Origin: Hymenobacter sp. BT559
GTDB lineage: Bacteria; Bacteroidota; Bacteroidia; Cytophagales; Hymenobacteraceae
Direction: 5' to 3'
NCBI RefSeq assembly: GCF_016427535.1
Contig: NZ_JAELXV010000003.1
Location: forward strand, 310,001-374,000
Length of the DNA stretch: 64,000 bases
Position 1 is the stretch's first letter; the number at the start of each line of letters is the position of its first letter. The notes below the pieces were generated by a model, which searched no databases, was not told the DNA's origin, and saw only the letters and a program-made list of their open reading frames with translations. Positions 18,223 to 27,445 of this stretch are shown here, in pieces. The position numbers were made by a program, and so were the translations under genes.

Positions 18223-18270
18223 AAAAAACAAAAGAGCCCTGGCCTATAGGCCAGGGCTCTTTTGTTTTTT
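18223..18270. terminator. Perfect 48-bp palindrome, gldN / uvrC terminator
   Basis: A spacerless perfect palindrome (24 bp each arm, centre CCTATAGG) with A-run and T-run ends, between convergent gldN and uvrC. It can terminate transcription in both directions. Confidence 0.85.
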
Positions 18271-18286
18271 CATAGGTTTACGTCAA

Positions 18287-20098
18287 TTAAGATGTCGGCG
18301 ATTCTTGTTGGTCGAAATAATTGAGCAGAATTTTAGCTTTGGCTTTGCCCACTTCGGCTATTAACTGAAGCTCGGTTAGCTCTTTTATCTTTTTGACCGA
18401 TTTAAATTTTGTGAGCAGTTTATCCGCTGTGACAGGCCCTAGGCCCTTTACTTCGGTTAGTTCGGTCTTTAGCGTGGCGTCGTCGCGGGTCTTGCGGTGG
18501 AAGGTGATGCCGAAGCGGTGAACCTCATCGCGCATGCGCTGGAACAGGCGCAGACTCTCACTCTTCTTATCGATATAGAGCGGCAGGGGGTCGTTGGGTA
18601 CGTAGATTTCTTCGAGGCGCTTAGCGATACCGATGACCGGGATTTGCCCCCATAGATTGAGGTCTTTTAGGGCCTTTACAGCCATGCTGAGCTGGCCTTT
18701 GCCGCCGTCTACAATGACGAGCTGTGGCAGGCTGGCCCCTTCATCGACTAAGCGACGATAGCGGCGCGTGATGACCTCATACATGGTGTCGAAGTCATTG
18801 GGCCCCACTACCGTCTTAACATGGTAGTGGCGGTAGTCCTTTTTGCTAGGGCGCGCGTTGCGGAAGCACACCATTGCCGACACTGGGTTGTCGCCCTGGA
18901 AGTTGGAGTTGTCGAAGCACTCAATATGCTTAGGTAGCTCTTTCAGGCGCAGGTCTTTCTTAATCTGCTCCATGATGCGTACCTCGTTGACGTCCTTGCT
19001 CTTCTCGTTCATGCTCTCCTTTTCCTTGCGGAGGTAGAGCACGTTTTTAATGCTGAGCTCTAAGAGCTTGCGCTTGTCCCCAATTTGGGGTTGGGTAACG
19101 GCTACGCCGGGCAGGGGCAAGTCGCCCACGGGCACGTTTGTCAAAATCTCTCTGGCCTCGCTCTCGTACTCCTGGCGCAGCTGCATGATGAGAGGCGCCA
19201 GAATTTCACCGTCTGATTCGTCAAGCTTCTTCGTCAGCTCTAGGTTCTGGGTAAGAATGATGTTACCATTCATCACCTTGAAATAGTTGACGAAAGCAGC
19301 CTTTTCGTTAGAGGCAATACTGAACACATCAATGTTGGTCAGCGAAGCATTTACAATGGTGCTCTTAGCCTGAAACTCGTCGAGCTTGTCTAGCTTCTGC
19401 TTGAACTGGTGCGCCAGCTCATACTGCATTTCTTGGGCCGCGGCCGTCATCTTCTCGCGGAAGTACTGCTTGGGCAAGCGCAGGTCGCCGTTAAGAATCT
19501 GACGGATTTGCTGGATGTACTGGTTATATGTGGCCTCGTCTTCTTTGTTCTCACACGGACCCTTACAGTTGCCGATATGATACTCTAGGCACACTTTAAA
19601 CTTACCAGCCTCGATATTCTCGGGGCTTAGGTTATACGTGCAGGTCCGTAGCGGGTACAGCGCCCTGATAAGCTCCAGCAGGACGTTGAGCGAGCCTTGG
19701 TGCGCATAGGGGCCAAAATACTGCCCATCGCCAGGCTGTTTGTTGCGCGTTGGAATGAGGCGCGGAAACCGCTCCTTAGTCAGCAGCAGGTACGGATACG
19801 TCTTGCCATCCTTAAGCAGAATATTGTATTTCGGCTGGTGCTGCTTGATGAGGTTGTTCTCTAGCAAGAAAGCGTCCGACTCCGAGTTCACGATGGTGAA
19901 TTCGATGCGCTTGATGTTCTTGACCAGCTGCTGGGTTTTCTTGTTGTGGTCTTGCTTGGTGAAGTAGCTGCTCACGCGCTTGCGCAGGTCTACAGCTTTG
20001 CCCACATAAATGATGCCTTCGTCGTCGAAGTACCGGTACACACCTGGCTGGTGAGGCAGGCGGTTTATTTGCTCTTGTAGCTCGGGTTTGGCTGCCAT
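18287..20098 (-). CDS. uvrC: Excinuclease ABC subunit C
   Basis: 603 residues, normal length. Makes both incisions in nucleotide excision repair. Domains in order: GIY-YIG nuclease (GVYRYFDDEGIIYVGKAVDLRKR, residues ~18-40), cysteine-containing insert (CTYNLSPENIEAGKFKVCLEYHIGNCKGPC), UVR motif (ELAHQFKQKLDKLDEF, ~220), RNase-H-like endonuclease (CFDNSNFQGDNPVSAMVCF ~395 and VIVDGGKGQLSMA ~460), and C-terminal helix-hairpin-helix pairs (LTEVKGLGPVTADKLL). Flanked on both sides by copies of the same dispersed repeat. Confidence 0.97.
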   Translation of the reverse strand: MAAKPELQEQINRLPHQPGVYRYFDDEGIIYVGKAVDLRKRVSSYFTKQDHNKKTQQLVKNIKRIEFTIVNSESDAFLLENNLIKQHQPKYNILLKDGKTYPYLLLTKERFPRLIPTRNKQPGDGQYFGPYAHQGSLNVLLELIRALYPLRTCTYNLSPENIEAGKFKVCLEYHIGNCKGPCENKEDEATYNQYIQQIRQILNGDLRLPKQYFREKMTAAAQEMQYELAHQFKQKLDKLDEFQAKSTIVNASLTNIDVFSIASNEKAAFVNYFKVMNGNIILTQNLELTKKLDESDGEILAPLIMQLRQEYESEAREILTNVPVGDLPLPGVAVTQPQIGDKRKLLELSIKNVLYLRKEKESMNEKSKDVNEVRIMEQIKKDLRLKELPKHIECFDNSNFQGDNPVSAMVCFRNARPSKKDYRHYHVKTVVGPNDFDTMYEVITRRYRRLVDEGASLPQLVIVDGGKGQLSMAVKALKDLNLWGQIPVIGIAKRLEEIYVPNDPLPLYIDKKSESLRLFQRMRDEVHRFGITFHRKTRDDATLKTELTEVKGLGPVTADKLLTKFKSVKKIKELTELQLIAEVGKAKAKILLNYFDQQESPTS

Positions 20099-20100
20099 GA

Positions 20101-20136
20101 CCGCAGATTCAAACGGATTTGTCGGATGGAACGGAT
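20101..20136 (+). repeat. Dispersed repeat, copy B (upstream of uvrC)
   Basis: Begins 2 bp from the uvrC start codon. It is nearly identical to copy A for ~28 bp and then reads GGAACGGATG. Confidence 0.75.
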
Positions 20137-20312
20137 GCGCCCGGCTACGCCGGGCTGACTCTGGTACGGATGAAACGAATATGCCGCTGGCGCGGCTGCT
20201 TTTAGGTACCTAGGGCGAAGAATTAGCAAGTGTTCTGCTAGGTACTGCTATGTAATAGCTTACCATTTAGCACCTAGGTTGCTCTTTGAAAGGGCCAGCT
20301 ATCAGAACGCAA

Positions 20313-20339
20313 AACGGCCGGCAAAAGTAGCCGGCCGTT
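20313..20339 (-). terminator. Hairpin downstream of the PBP gene
   Basis: A 10-bp stem AACGGCCGGC / GCCGGCCGTT with a 7-nt loop, followed on the minus strand by TTTTGCG. It lies ~100 bp past the PBP stop and would end that transcript before uvrC. Confidence 0.5.
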
Positions 20340-20404
20340 GCTTATTATAATACTTACCTTTCTGTCGGACCTGGCTACCGAAGTCAGCCCGCCGCAGGCG
20401 GGCG

Positions 20405-20437
20405 TATCCGTTTCATCCGACAAATCCGTTTGAATCT
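20405..20437 (-). repeat. Dispersed repeat, copy C (inverted, after the PBP stop)
   Basis: Reverse complement of copy B (AGATTCAAACGGATTTGTCG then GATGAAACGGAT). It ends a few bases from the PBP stop codon. Confidence 0.75.
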
Positions 20438-20442
20438 GTAGT

Positions 20443-22797
20443 CTAAATGTCTTCCTTGTTCAAGTCGATGGTTGTGGGCTGAGCCATCTTTTGGTCGGCC
20501 GGAATGGTATCGCGCTGGGCACCGTAATACTTCGAGCAGTCGAGCTCGATTTTGAGGTCCCTAGGTGCCGGGAATGGGCCGGTATTGATATCGATGCTCT
20601 TATTGGCGTACACCTTTTTCATAAAGATGCCGTAGAGCGGCAGCGCCAGGCGGGCCCCCTGCCCATAGTAGCCCGAGCGGAAGTGGATGCTGCGGTCTTC
20701 GCCGCCCACCCACATGCCGCAAACCAGGTCGGGCGTGATGCCCATAAACCAGGCATCGGAGTAGTTGGAAGTCGTCCCGGTCTTGGCCCCAATGTTGGTG
20801 TTGAACTTGAAGCCCGTGTGCAAGATGGTGCTGGTACCGCCTCGCTCGGTGGTGCTGGCTTCCAGCATGTTGGTCATCACGTAGGCGGTTTCTTCGGTCA
20901 GCACGTTGCGGGTGCGCGGAATAAACTCGCGCAGCATATTACCATTCTTATCGTCGATGCGGGTCACCATGATGGGCGAGGTCCAAACACCCTTGTTTAC
21001 GAAGGTGCCATAGACGCCACACAGCTCAAAAATGCTGCAATCGGAAGCACCGAAGCCCACGGCCGGCACTGGGTCAACGGGTGACGTAATACCTAGGAGC
21101 TTAGCGTAGTCAGCCACCCGCTGGGGCGTGAGCTCCGATACCAGCCACGCCGTGATGGAGTTCATGGAGCGGGCCAGCGCCTGCCGCAAGGTGAAGGTGC
21201 GCCCTGAGAAGCCACCCTCGAAATTCTTGGGGGTATAGGGTGGCCGGCCCGCCACACCGGGGAACGTAGTAGCTACGTCGGGCCGTGGGAAGCACGGTGA
21301 ATATCCTTCGGCAATGGCCGCCGTGTACACGATGGGCTTGAAGGTAGAGCCCGGCTGGCGCTTGCCCTGGCGCACGTGGTCAAACTTAAAGAATTTGTAG
21401 TTGGGGCCGCCGACCCAGGCCTTTACTTGGCCATTGAGCGGGTTCACGGCCATGAAGCCGGCCCGCAGGTAGCGCTTGTAATAGTCGAGCGAATCCATGG
21501 GCGACAGCAGCATTTCCTTCTCGCCCTGCCACGTAAACACCGGCATGCGGTACTTGCGGCGCAGGTAGTAGTTTACCGAGTCCTTATTGCCCTCATAGCG
21601 CGCCATCAGCGACTTATAGCGCTGGGTGCGGCGCATCGAAGTGGCCAAGAAGTTCGGAATAACCCGGCCGTTCTCATCGCGCCAGGGCTGCTGGCCTTTC
21701 CATTGCGCCGAAAACCACTTTTGCTGCAACGCTAGGTGCTCAGCCACCGCCTGCTCGGCATAGGCCTGCATGCGCGAGTCGAGGGTTGTATAAATTTTGA
21801 GGCCATCGGCGTACAAATCGTGGTCGGTTTCCTTGGCCCAGGTTTGCAGGTATTTGGCCACCTCGGTGCGGAAGTAGGGCGCCAGGCCCTGAGTAGGGCT
21901 TTCTACACTGTAGTGCAGTACAATGGCTTTGGCTGTATCCTTAGCCAATTCGGCGGCCGAGAGGTAACCGTATCTGTTCATCTGATGCAGCACCCAATTG
22001 CGGCGGCGCTTTGAGCGGGCTGGGTGCAGCGCTGGGCTAAAGCGCGAGGGCGCATTCACGATGCCCACCAGCGTGGCCGCTTCGGGCGTCGTCAGGTCTT
22101 TCGGCTTTTTGTTGAAGAAAGTCTTGGCTGCCGTATTGATACCAAACGCATTAGAGCCGTAGTCTACAGTGTTGAGGTACATGCGCAGGATTTCGCGCTT
22201 GGTATAGTTGCGCTCTAGCCGGATGGCAAGTAGCCACTCTTTCGTTTTCGTAATAAGCAGGCCGAGCTTGCCTTCGCCGTTGAGGGTACCGTCATTGAGA
22301 TTGCTCGCTTCGCCGGGGCGGGTCTTGAACAGCACTTTGGCCACCTGCTGCGATAGGGTAGAGCCGCCACCGCTACGCCCTAGGCCCGCCACCGCGCGCA
22401 TAATGCTCTTGAAGTCGATGCCCGAGTGCTGCTCAAAGCGCACGTCTTCGGTTGCCACTAGGGCATCTATCAGGTTCTGGGGCAGGTCCTGGTAGTCGGC
22501 TGGCGTGCGGTTTTCGCGGAAATACTTACCTAGGAGCACACCATCGGCCGAGTATACCTCGGAGGCTAATTCACTTTTGGGGTTTTCGAGGGTGCGCAAA
22601 TTGGGCATGCGCCCAAACAAGCCCATGAAGTTGTAGTTCACAGCGCCCACGTACAGTACCAGCCCTACCAAGCCACCTACAAACAGCACCCACAAAGTGC
22701 GAACGAAGGCATGGAAGCGCCCGGGCCGGGCCGGCGCAGGCTGGCGGGACCTAGGGCGCGCTGTAGAGCGAGCTGGTGAAGAAGGAGAAGTAGGCAT
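20443..22797 (-). CDS. Class A penicillin-binding protein (PBP1A-like transglycosylase/transpeptidase)
   Basis: 784 residues from the ATG at 22797 (a TTG 54 bp upstream is rejected). A Pro/Arg-rich cytoplasmic tail, one membrane helix (LWVLFVGGLVGLVLYVGAV), then the GT51 glycosyltransferase domain (ATEDVRFEQHSGIDFKSIMRA, GGSTLSQQVAKVLF, KREILRMYLNTVDYG) and the transpeptidase domain with SxxK in PGSTFKPIVY, SMNSITAWL, and KTGTTSNYSDAWFMG. It polymerises and cross-links peptidoglycan in the periplasm. The 41-residue gap between GT motifs carries a short KTRPGEASNLNDGTLNGEG insertion. Confidence 0.95.
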   Translation of the reverse strand: MPTSPSSPARSTARPRSRQPAPARPGRFHAFVRTLWVLFVGGLVGLVLYVGAVNYNFMGLFGRMPNLRTLENPKSELASEVYSADGVLLGKYFRENRTPADYQDLPQNLIDALVATEDVRFEQHSGIDFKSIMRAVAGLGRSGGGSTLSQQVAKVLFKTRPGEASNLNDGTLNGEGKLGLLITKTKEWLLAIRLERNYTKREILRMYLNTVDYGSNAFGINTAAKTFFNKKPKDLTTPEAATLVGIVNAPSRFSPALHPARSKRRRNWVLHQMNRYGYLSAAELAKDTAKAIVLHYSVESPTQGLAPYFRTEVAKYLQTWAKETDHDLYADGLKIYTTLDSRMQAYAEQAVAEHLALQQKWFSAQWKGQQPWRDENGRVIPNFLATSMRRTQRYKSLMARYEGNKDSVNYYLRRKYRMPVFTWQGEKEMLLSPMDSLDYYKRYLRAGFMAVNPLNGQVKAWVGGPNYKFFKFDHVRQGKRQPGSTFKPIVYTAAIAEGYSPCFPRPDVATTFPGVAGRPPYTPKNFEGGFSGRTFTLRQALARSMNSITAWLVSELTPQRVADYAKLLGITSPVDPVPAVGFGASDCSIFELCGVYGTFVNKGVWTSPIMVTRIDDKNGNMLREFIPRTRNVLTEETAYVMTNMLEASTTERGGTSTILHTGFKFNTNIGAKTGTTSNYSDAWFMGITPDLVCGMWVGGEDRSIHFRSGYYGQGARLALPLYGIFMKKVYANKSIDINTGPFPAPRDLKIELDCSKYYGAQRDTIPADQKMAQPTTIDLNKEDI

Positions 22798-22891
22798 TTT
22801 GAAAAGATAGGAAAGTAGACCCAGCGAGGAAGGGGAAGGTAGGTGCGCCAACTACGGGCTATTCTTCGCTGAGGCTTTATTCCTGATTTGG

Positions 22892-25800
22892 CTATTGGTA
22901 AACCTTTTGATAAAACTGCTGGTAGCCGGCCACGTCGCCCGCCTCTTGCAGCAAGGTCAGGTTGGCTAGGCTAATGACGAGGGTCTGATAGCCCTGCCCG
23001 CGCAGGCGCGCCAGCGGCGACTGTGGCCCGCGCAGCTTGGTAGCGTAGCTCTGGGCCACTTTGGCCCCCGGCAAAGTCCGTACCACCACTACCTCTTGGT
23101 CGGCACCTAGGGGATGCGCCGCCGACACCACCAGGTTGTTGGCCCGGAAGAACCGGCCGTTATACGCCGTAAGCTGTGCCACGAGGTCAATCGTTGGAGC
23201 GGCACCTTTGGGGTAAACTAATGCTACAGCGTGGGCCGCGCTCAGCTGGGTGGTATAAGCCACTGCTGGTGCTGCTGGCGCCGGGGCTGGTACTATCGGC
23301 GTTGGGGCGGGGGCGGTTGCCGCGGGGGCTGGCGTGCTGGCGGGCACAGTAGCAGCCGGCGCCGGGGTTGCGGGGGCACTGGTAGTAGGTGGGGTAGCGC
23401 TTGGCACGGTAGTGCTAGCCGTGTCTTTAGCAACAGGAGCTGGTGTGCGCTTGCTTGGCGCCACGCGCGGGCGACGAGCAGCCGCTCGCTTGATAGGGGA
23501 GATGGCCGCTGAAGTGGTTGCTGGCGATGGGCTCGGCGCAGGGGTAGTGCTAGGCGCAGGTGCCGGAGATGTAGGCGGCGTGGTGGCTGCCGGGGCATCC
23601 ATAGCGGGCGGCAAGTCTTCCTCTTCGATGCGCAGGCGATTGTTGACCTCGCCCGGCCGGAAAATAGAAACTACTGGCTTGTCGGTCGAGGCCAGGGCGC
23701 CCGCCAACTGCCCTTCGGCGGCTTTCTTATAAGAATCAGCCAAGGCCTTGGCTAGCGGCACCAGCGGGCTGCTAGGATAGTCGACATAGAACTGCTCAAC
23801 CGCCGCGCGGGCTGTGAGAGGCGGCTGCGTCCGGATGGCCAACAGCGTGCGCAGGTAGGCCATGCGGTCGTTGAGGTCGCTCTTGGGGTATTGGCGCTCG
23901 GTGCGCGTCAGCAGCGCTTTGGCCTTAGTAAAGTTCTGCTCCTTGTAAAGCGTAAAAGCCGAGTCGAGCCGGGCCGCCACGGCATTATGCAAGGCCAGCT
24001 CGTGCTCGCGGTAGCGCGGGTCGGCAATGAGCTTGGCGTAGGTCGAGCTAGGGAACTCGCGCTGGAGCGCGCTGGCGTACTGGGCGGTTTTCTCGGCGTC
24101 GGGTAGGCCTTTATAGTAGAGGTAAAGCAGGTAATACGCTTCGGGAGCATTGGCGCCGTGGGGGTAGCGGGCTACTTGCTTGGTGTAGGTTTCATAGCCG
24201 CGCATAGGCTCCTTCAGCAGCTCTTTGTAGATGCCGCCTAGCTCATACATAGCCGCCTCAGTCTGGATATTTGAGGCCTCCAGCTTGTCGGGCGTGCTGG
24301 GCAGGGCGGCGCGGTACTGCGCCACCAAGCCTTGCTGCTCGGCGGCAGGGTCGGGGGTAGCAGGCGCGCCCGTAGCCGTGCCAGCGGGCCCTAGGTTGCC
24401 ATTTACGCGGGTTTGGGTATTGCCCGTGATGCTGGGTGGCACGCCACCATTTTGCGGCGTATTGGGCGAGTTGCTAGGTTGGTTTACAGTACGCCAGTTG
24501 TCGCGCAGGCCGCGGTCGCCCCACTTCCGAATAAAGTCGGCCCGTGCCGTGCTCAGCGAAGTAGGGTTATCAAAATACCAGAGGGCGCCCGCCGCTACGG
24601 CGTTGTTGGGGTCGTAGGTGTTAGGGTTACTGATATCGCGCTGGTTGCCGCTGAGGGCGCTCGGCACGCCGGGCATGCCCTGGGCCTGGGCTTGCTGGGC
24701 CCGCTGCTGCGCCTTTTGTAAGGCCAGTGCTTTTTCGGCGGCCACGCGCTTGGCTTCGAGCTCAGCGGCGGCATACTTGGCCAGGCGCTGCTCTAGCTCG
24801 GCGGCGGGCAGGCGAACCAGGGCTTGCAGGCTGTCCTGCGTTTCGATGATGGTGTACTGCTTAGCAAACTCCTTCAGAATGCCCGCCCGCTCCTCAATAG
24901 AGGCATAGGTGGGGTTGTCCTTCGGCATAGCTTGCGTAGTGCTGTCGTAGTACGCCGCCGCCAGCCGGTATTTCTGCAGGTTTTCGTAGTAGATGCGGCC
25001 CGCCAGTAGGTAGGTATAGCCTTGCTGCGACTTGTTGGTGGTAGTGGCCTTGGCCGAGGTGCGTAGCAGCCCTAGGGCATCGGCGTAGCGCTTCTGTCGA
25101 TAGGCCAACCGGGCCATCTCGTAATAAATTTTGTCGCGATATTCCTTGTTCTTTGGGTCTTTTAAGAGGCCTGCAAAGTACTTGTCGAGCCGCGCCGTGT
25201 TTTGGTTGTTGAGCTCCGATACCTGGCCCAGCATCAGCTTGGCGAAGAAGTCGAGTTCGTAAGGCGGATTGCGCTTGAGAATTTCGTTGAGCTGCGCGGT
25301 AGCTTCTTTGTCCTGGCCCTGTTCCTGGTAGAGCTGCGCCAGGATGTAGCGGGTACGCGAACGCTCGTTTTTGGCCGGTATTAGCGGTACGGCGCGCTCT
25401 AGCTGCTCAATAGCTGCCTTAGGCTCCTGCCGCTGCAAAAAGTATTCGGCGCGGGTCAAGAATAGCTCGCGGGCATCTTTGCGTAAGCCTATTTCACGGT
25501 CGAGTAGGTCCGATACGGCTTTGGCATTGTCTAGCTGCTTCGTTACCAAGAAGCTGCGCATCAATCCAATTAGGGCCTCTTGTTTGGCAAACGGGTCCTT
25601 GCTGGTGCTGTTTACATACTTAAACGTCAGTACTGCGTCGTCGAACTCCATTTTGTAGAAGCGCGACCAGCCTACCAGCAGGTAGGCGTCGTCGGTCCAG
25701 TCGGAGCCCGGCCGGTGCTGAATGGGCAGCGAAGCCTTCTTGATAATATCATTGAGGTCGGCCCGCGTGGCGCGCACTGTGGTGCTATCCAGCGTTGGGA

Positions 25801-26032
25801 AAAGCGGCAGCACGCGGTTGTAGTCGTTCACCCGGCCTTTGTAGAGCGTGGCCTCGGTGGCCCACAGCTTTTCGCGGGCCAGAAAAAAGCCGTTGTCGCG
25901 GGCCGCTACGTTGTTGAGGGTGTGGCTTACCAGCGACTTGTCGGAGGCGCAGCCACCTAGGGCCAGGCCCACCAGCACCGCCAGCCAGCACCACGAAAGT
26001 CGGGAAAGGGAAACGAGTCGAGTCAAAGCCAC
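22892..26032 (-). CDS. sprE: SprE/PorW-like type IX secretion lipoprotein with TPR repeats
   Basis: 1046 residues from a GTG at 26032, chosen because it gives a compact lipoprotein signal (LVGLALGGC, Cys28); a GTG at 26104 would add 24 residues. Residues ~90-450 and ~620-760 are TPR-like helices (AYLLVGWSRFYKMEFDDAVLTF, PEAYYLLYLYYKGLPDAEKTAQY). The middle block GALWYFDNPTSLSTARADFIRKWGDRGLRDNWR is the signature of SprE/PorW, needed for T9SS secretion and gliding. A ~130-residue Pro/Ala/Thr-rich linker (about 800-930) precedes a C-terminal globular domain. The linker is highly repetitive at the DNA level. Confidence 0.87.
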   Translation of the reverse strand: MALTRLVSLSRLSWCWLAVLVGLALGGCASDKSLVSHTLNNVAARDNGFFLAREKLWATEATLYKGRVNDYNRVLPLFPTLDSTTVRATRADLNDIIKKASLPIQHRPGSDWTDDAYLLVGWSRFYKMEFDDAVLTFKYVNSTSKDPFAKQEALIGLMRSFLVTKQLDNAKAVSDLLDREIGLRKDARELFLTRAEYFLQRQEPKAAIEQLERAVPLIPAKNERSRTRYILAQLYQEQGQDKEATAQLNEILKRNPPYELDFFAKLMLGQVSELNNQNTARLDKYFAGLLKDPKNKEYRDKIYYEMARLAYRQKRYADALGLLRTSAKATTTNKSQQGYTYLLAGRIYYENLQKYRLAAAYYDSTTQAMPKDNPTYASIEERAGILKEFAKQYTIIETQDSLQALVRLPAAELEQRLAKYAAAELEAKRVAAEKALALQKAQQRAQQAQAQGMPGVPSALSGNQRDISNPNTYDPNNAVAAGALWYFDNPTSLSTARADFIRKWGDRGLRDNWRTVNQPSNSPNTPQNGGVPPSITGNTQTRVNGNLGPAGTATGAPATPDPAAEQQGLVAQYRAALPSTPDKLEASNIQTEAAMYELGGIYKELLKEPMRGYETYTKQVARYPHGANAPEAYYLLYLYYKGLPDAEKTAQYASALQREFPSSTYAKLIADPRYREHELALHNAVAARLDSAFTLYKEQNFTKAKALLTRTERQYPKSDLNDRMAYLRTLLAIRTQPPLTARAAVEQFYVDYPSSPLVPLAKALADSYKKAAEGQLAGALASTDKPVVSIFRPGEVNNRLRIEEEDLPPAMDAPAATTPPTSPAPAPSTTPAPSPSPATTSAAISPIKRAAARRPRVAPSKRTPAPVAKDTASTTVPSATPPTTSAPATPAPAATVPASTPAPAATAPAPTPIVPAPAPAAPAVAYTTQLSAAHAVALVYPKGAAPTIDLVAQLTAYNGRFFRANNLVVSAAHPLGADQEVVVVRTLPGAKVAQSYATKLRGPQSPLARLRGQGYQTLVISLANLTLLQEAGDVAGYQQFYQKVYQ

Positions 26033-26197
26033 GAAAAAGCCAGGGAAGGATACGGAGGGCACAACGCTATGCCAGGGCCAGCCGGTTCGGCTGCCACCAG
26101 GCACAACGCCCGCTAACTCGTAAAATTACGCCTTGCTCCGCCGAAACTCGCCAGCGACACCCGCGTAGCTTACTTACCCACTCTCCTGCTTACTGCC

Positions 26198-26446
26198 ATG
26201 GCTACCAACCCGCTGCCGCCCCGCGATACCGACCCCACGCCCTCTACCGACCGCTTGCGCTCGTTTGCTAAGTACTCGGGCATTGCGTTTCAAATGCTGG
26301 CTACTATCGGTCTTAGCGCGTGGGCTGGCACTTGGCTCGACCGCCATTTTCAAACCAAGAGTCCCTGGTGGACTATAGGCCTGATGCTGTTTGGTGTGCT
26401 GGCGGCCCTCTACCAAGTTATCCGAGGGCTCACTAAGGGCGACTAG
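26198..26446 (+). CDS. atpZ: AtpZ/AtpI family protein of the F-ATPase
   Basis: 82 residues: a polar Pro-rich start, then two membrane helices in a hairpin (SGIAFQMLATIGLSAWAGTWLD and WTIGLMLFGVLAALYQVI). GIAFQM...G...WLD is the AtpZ/AtpI (gene 1) pattern; such proteins help assemble the c-ring or carry Mg2+/Ca2+. It lies divergent from sprE. The other atp genes begin only at 31359, so 5 kb of unrelated genes separate it from its usual partners. Confidence 0.82.
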   Translation: MATNPLPPRDTDPTPSTDRLRSFAKYSGIAFQMLATIGLSAWAGTWLDRHFQTKSPWWTIGLMLFGVLAALYQVIRGLTKGD

Positions 26447-26621
26447 TGCTTGCTCGCCTGGCAACGACTACCGGATATAAAGTGAACAAGCTTCTCTAGA
26501 GCTTACCTAGGTGGTGCTTTAGTGGGTTGAGAAATAATTAGTTATAATACTAGGTGAGTAGAAGTCGCACAACTTTTTTACTCAAAATAATGTATGTACA
26601 TTAAATGTTGCTACATCGGTG

Positions 26622-26629
26622 TATATTTG
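26622..26629 (+). promoter_or_regulatory. Possible -7 element for the pirin gene
   Basis: TATATTTG (TAnnTTTG) lies 51 bp before the pirin ATG in an AT-rich stretch. The nearest TTG (26608) is only 11 bp upstream, shorter than expected for a -33 box. Confidence 0.35.
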
Positions 26630-26679
26630 CGCACCAAATCAGCCTTAGTAGCTTCCTCTCGTCATCATTCCCATCTCCC

Positions 26680-27393
26680 ATGAATACGCGTTTCTTCCCA
26701 GCCGGCGACCGCGGCCTTAAGGATATTGGCTGGCTGCAAAGCCACCTTACGTTCAGCTTTGGCCCCTACGCCAACCCCGAGCGCAATGGCTTTGGGTTGC
26801 TCAAGGTTTTCAACGACGATTTTGTGGCGCCTGAGAAGGGCTTTGGCCTGCACGCCCACGCCAACATGGAAATCATCTCGGTGCTGCTGGCCGGCACCAT
26901 GAACCATAAAGATTCCCTAGGGTACTCGGAAGTTATTCCGGCCGGGGGCGTGCAGATAATGAGTGCCGGCTCGGGCCTGCGCCACGAGGAATACAACGTG
27001 GGCGACGACGAGGTGAATTTTTTGCAAATCTGGATTGAGCCCAAGCTTCAAAACGTGACGCCGCGCTACCAGCGTCGTCAGTTTCCGGAAGAGCAGCGCA
27101 CCAACCAGCTCACCACCATCGTGAGCAATGAGGAGGGCACCGCCCACTGCTGGATAAACCAGAACGCCAAGCTTTCGCTAGGTTACTATACCGAGGCGCA
27201 CAGCCTCGACTACAGCTTTGCGCCTGCTAATAAAATGCTGTACGTGTTCGTCATCAGCGGTACGGTGCGCATCAACGACGAGGTGCTGAGCCGCCGTGAT
27301 GCCCTAGGTATCTGGAACACGCACGGCCCCGTGCACCTCGACTGCGCTGCCGATACGCGCTTCCTGCTCATCGAGGCACCTATCAATCATTAA
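26680..27393 (+). CDS. Pirin family protein
   Basis: 237 residues from the ATG at 26680 (MNTRFFPAGDRG); a frame start at 26605 adds an unconserved 25-residue leader. Bicupin fold with the iron ligands of pirins in the first cupin: FGLHAHANMEIISVLLAG (His, His, Glu) and GSGLRHEEYN (His). Several bacterial pirins oxidise quercetin or respond to electrophiles. It is followed at 52 bp by an MhqO-like dioxygenase and then an MhqD-like hydrolase, so a quinone/electrophile detoxification unit is inferred. Confidence 0.88.
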   Translation: MNTRFFPAGDRGLKDIGWLQSHLTFSFGPYANPERNGFGLLKVFNDDFVAPEKGFGLHAHANMEIISVLLAGTMNHKDSLGYSEVIPAGGVQIMSAGSGLRHEEYNVGDDEVNFLQIWIEPKLQNVTPRYQRRQFPEEQRTNQLTTIVSNEEGTAHCWINQNAKLSLGYYTEAHSLDYSFAPANKMLYVFVISGTVRINDEVLSRRDALGIWNTHGPVHLDCAADTRFLLIEAPINH

Positions 27394-27445
27394 GAGCCCT
27401 GCGAGCAACGAGCTGTTTATTTAAAGAAGTAAGCTTCTGATTATC

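Larger units (their letters stand above)
20099..20442. other. Repeat-bounded intergenic element upstream of uvrC
   Basis: A 340-bp gap with no gene. It is bounded by inverted copies of the dispersed repeat (20101-20136 and 20405-20437, ~33 bp each) and contains a GC hairpin at 20313-20339 plus two CCTAGG palindromes. No transposase or terminal duplication is evident. Confidence 0.6.

Noticed and set aside
20491..21084. 197-codon plus-strand ORF in the PBP gene
   Set aside because: Antisense shadow of the transpeptidase domain.
23334..23732. 132-codon ORF, Gly/Ala/Val-rich
   Set aside because: Reverse reading of the Pro/Ala/Thr linker of the SprE-like protein.
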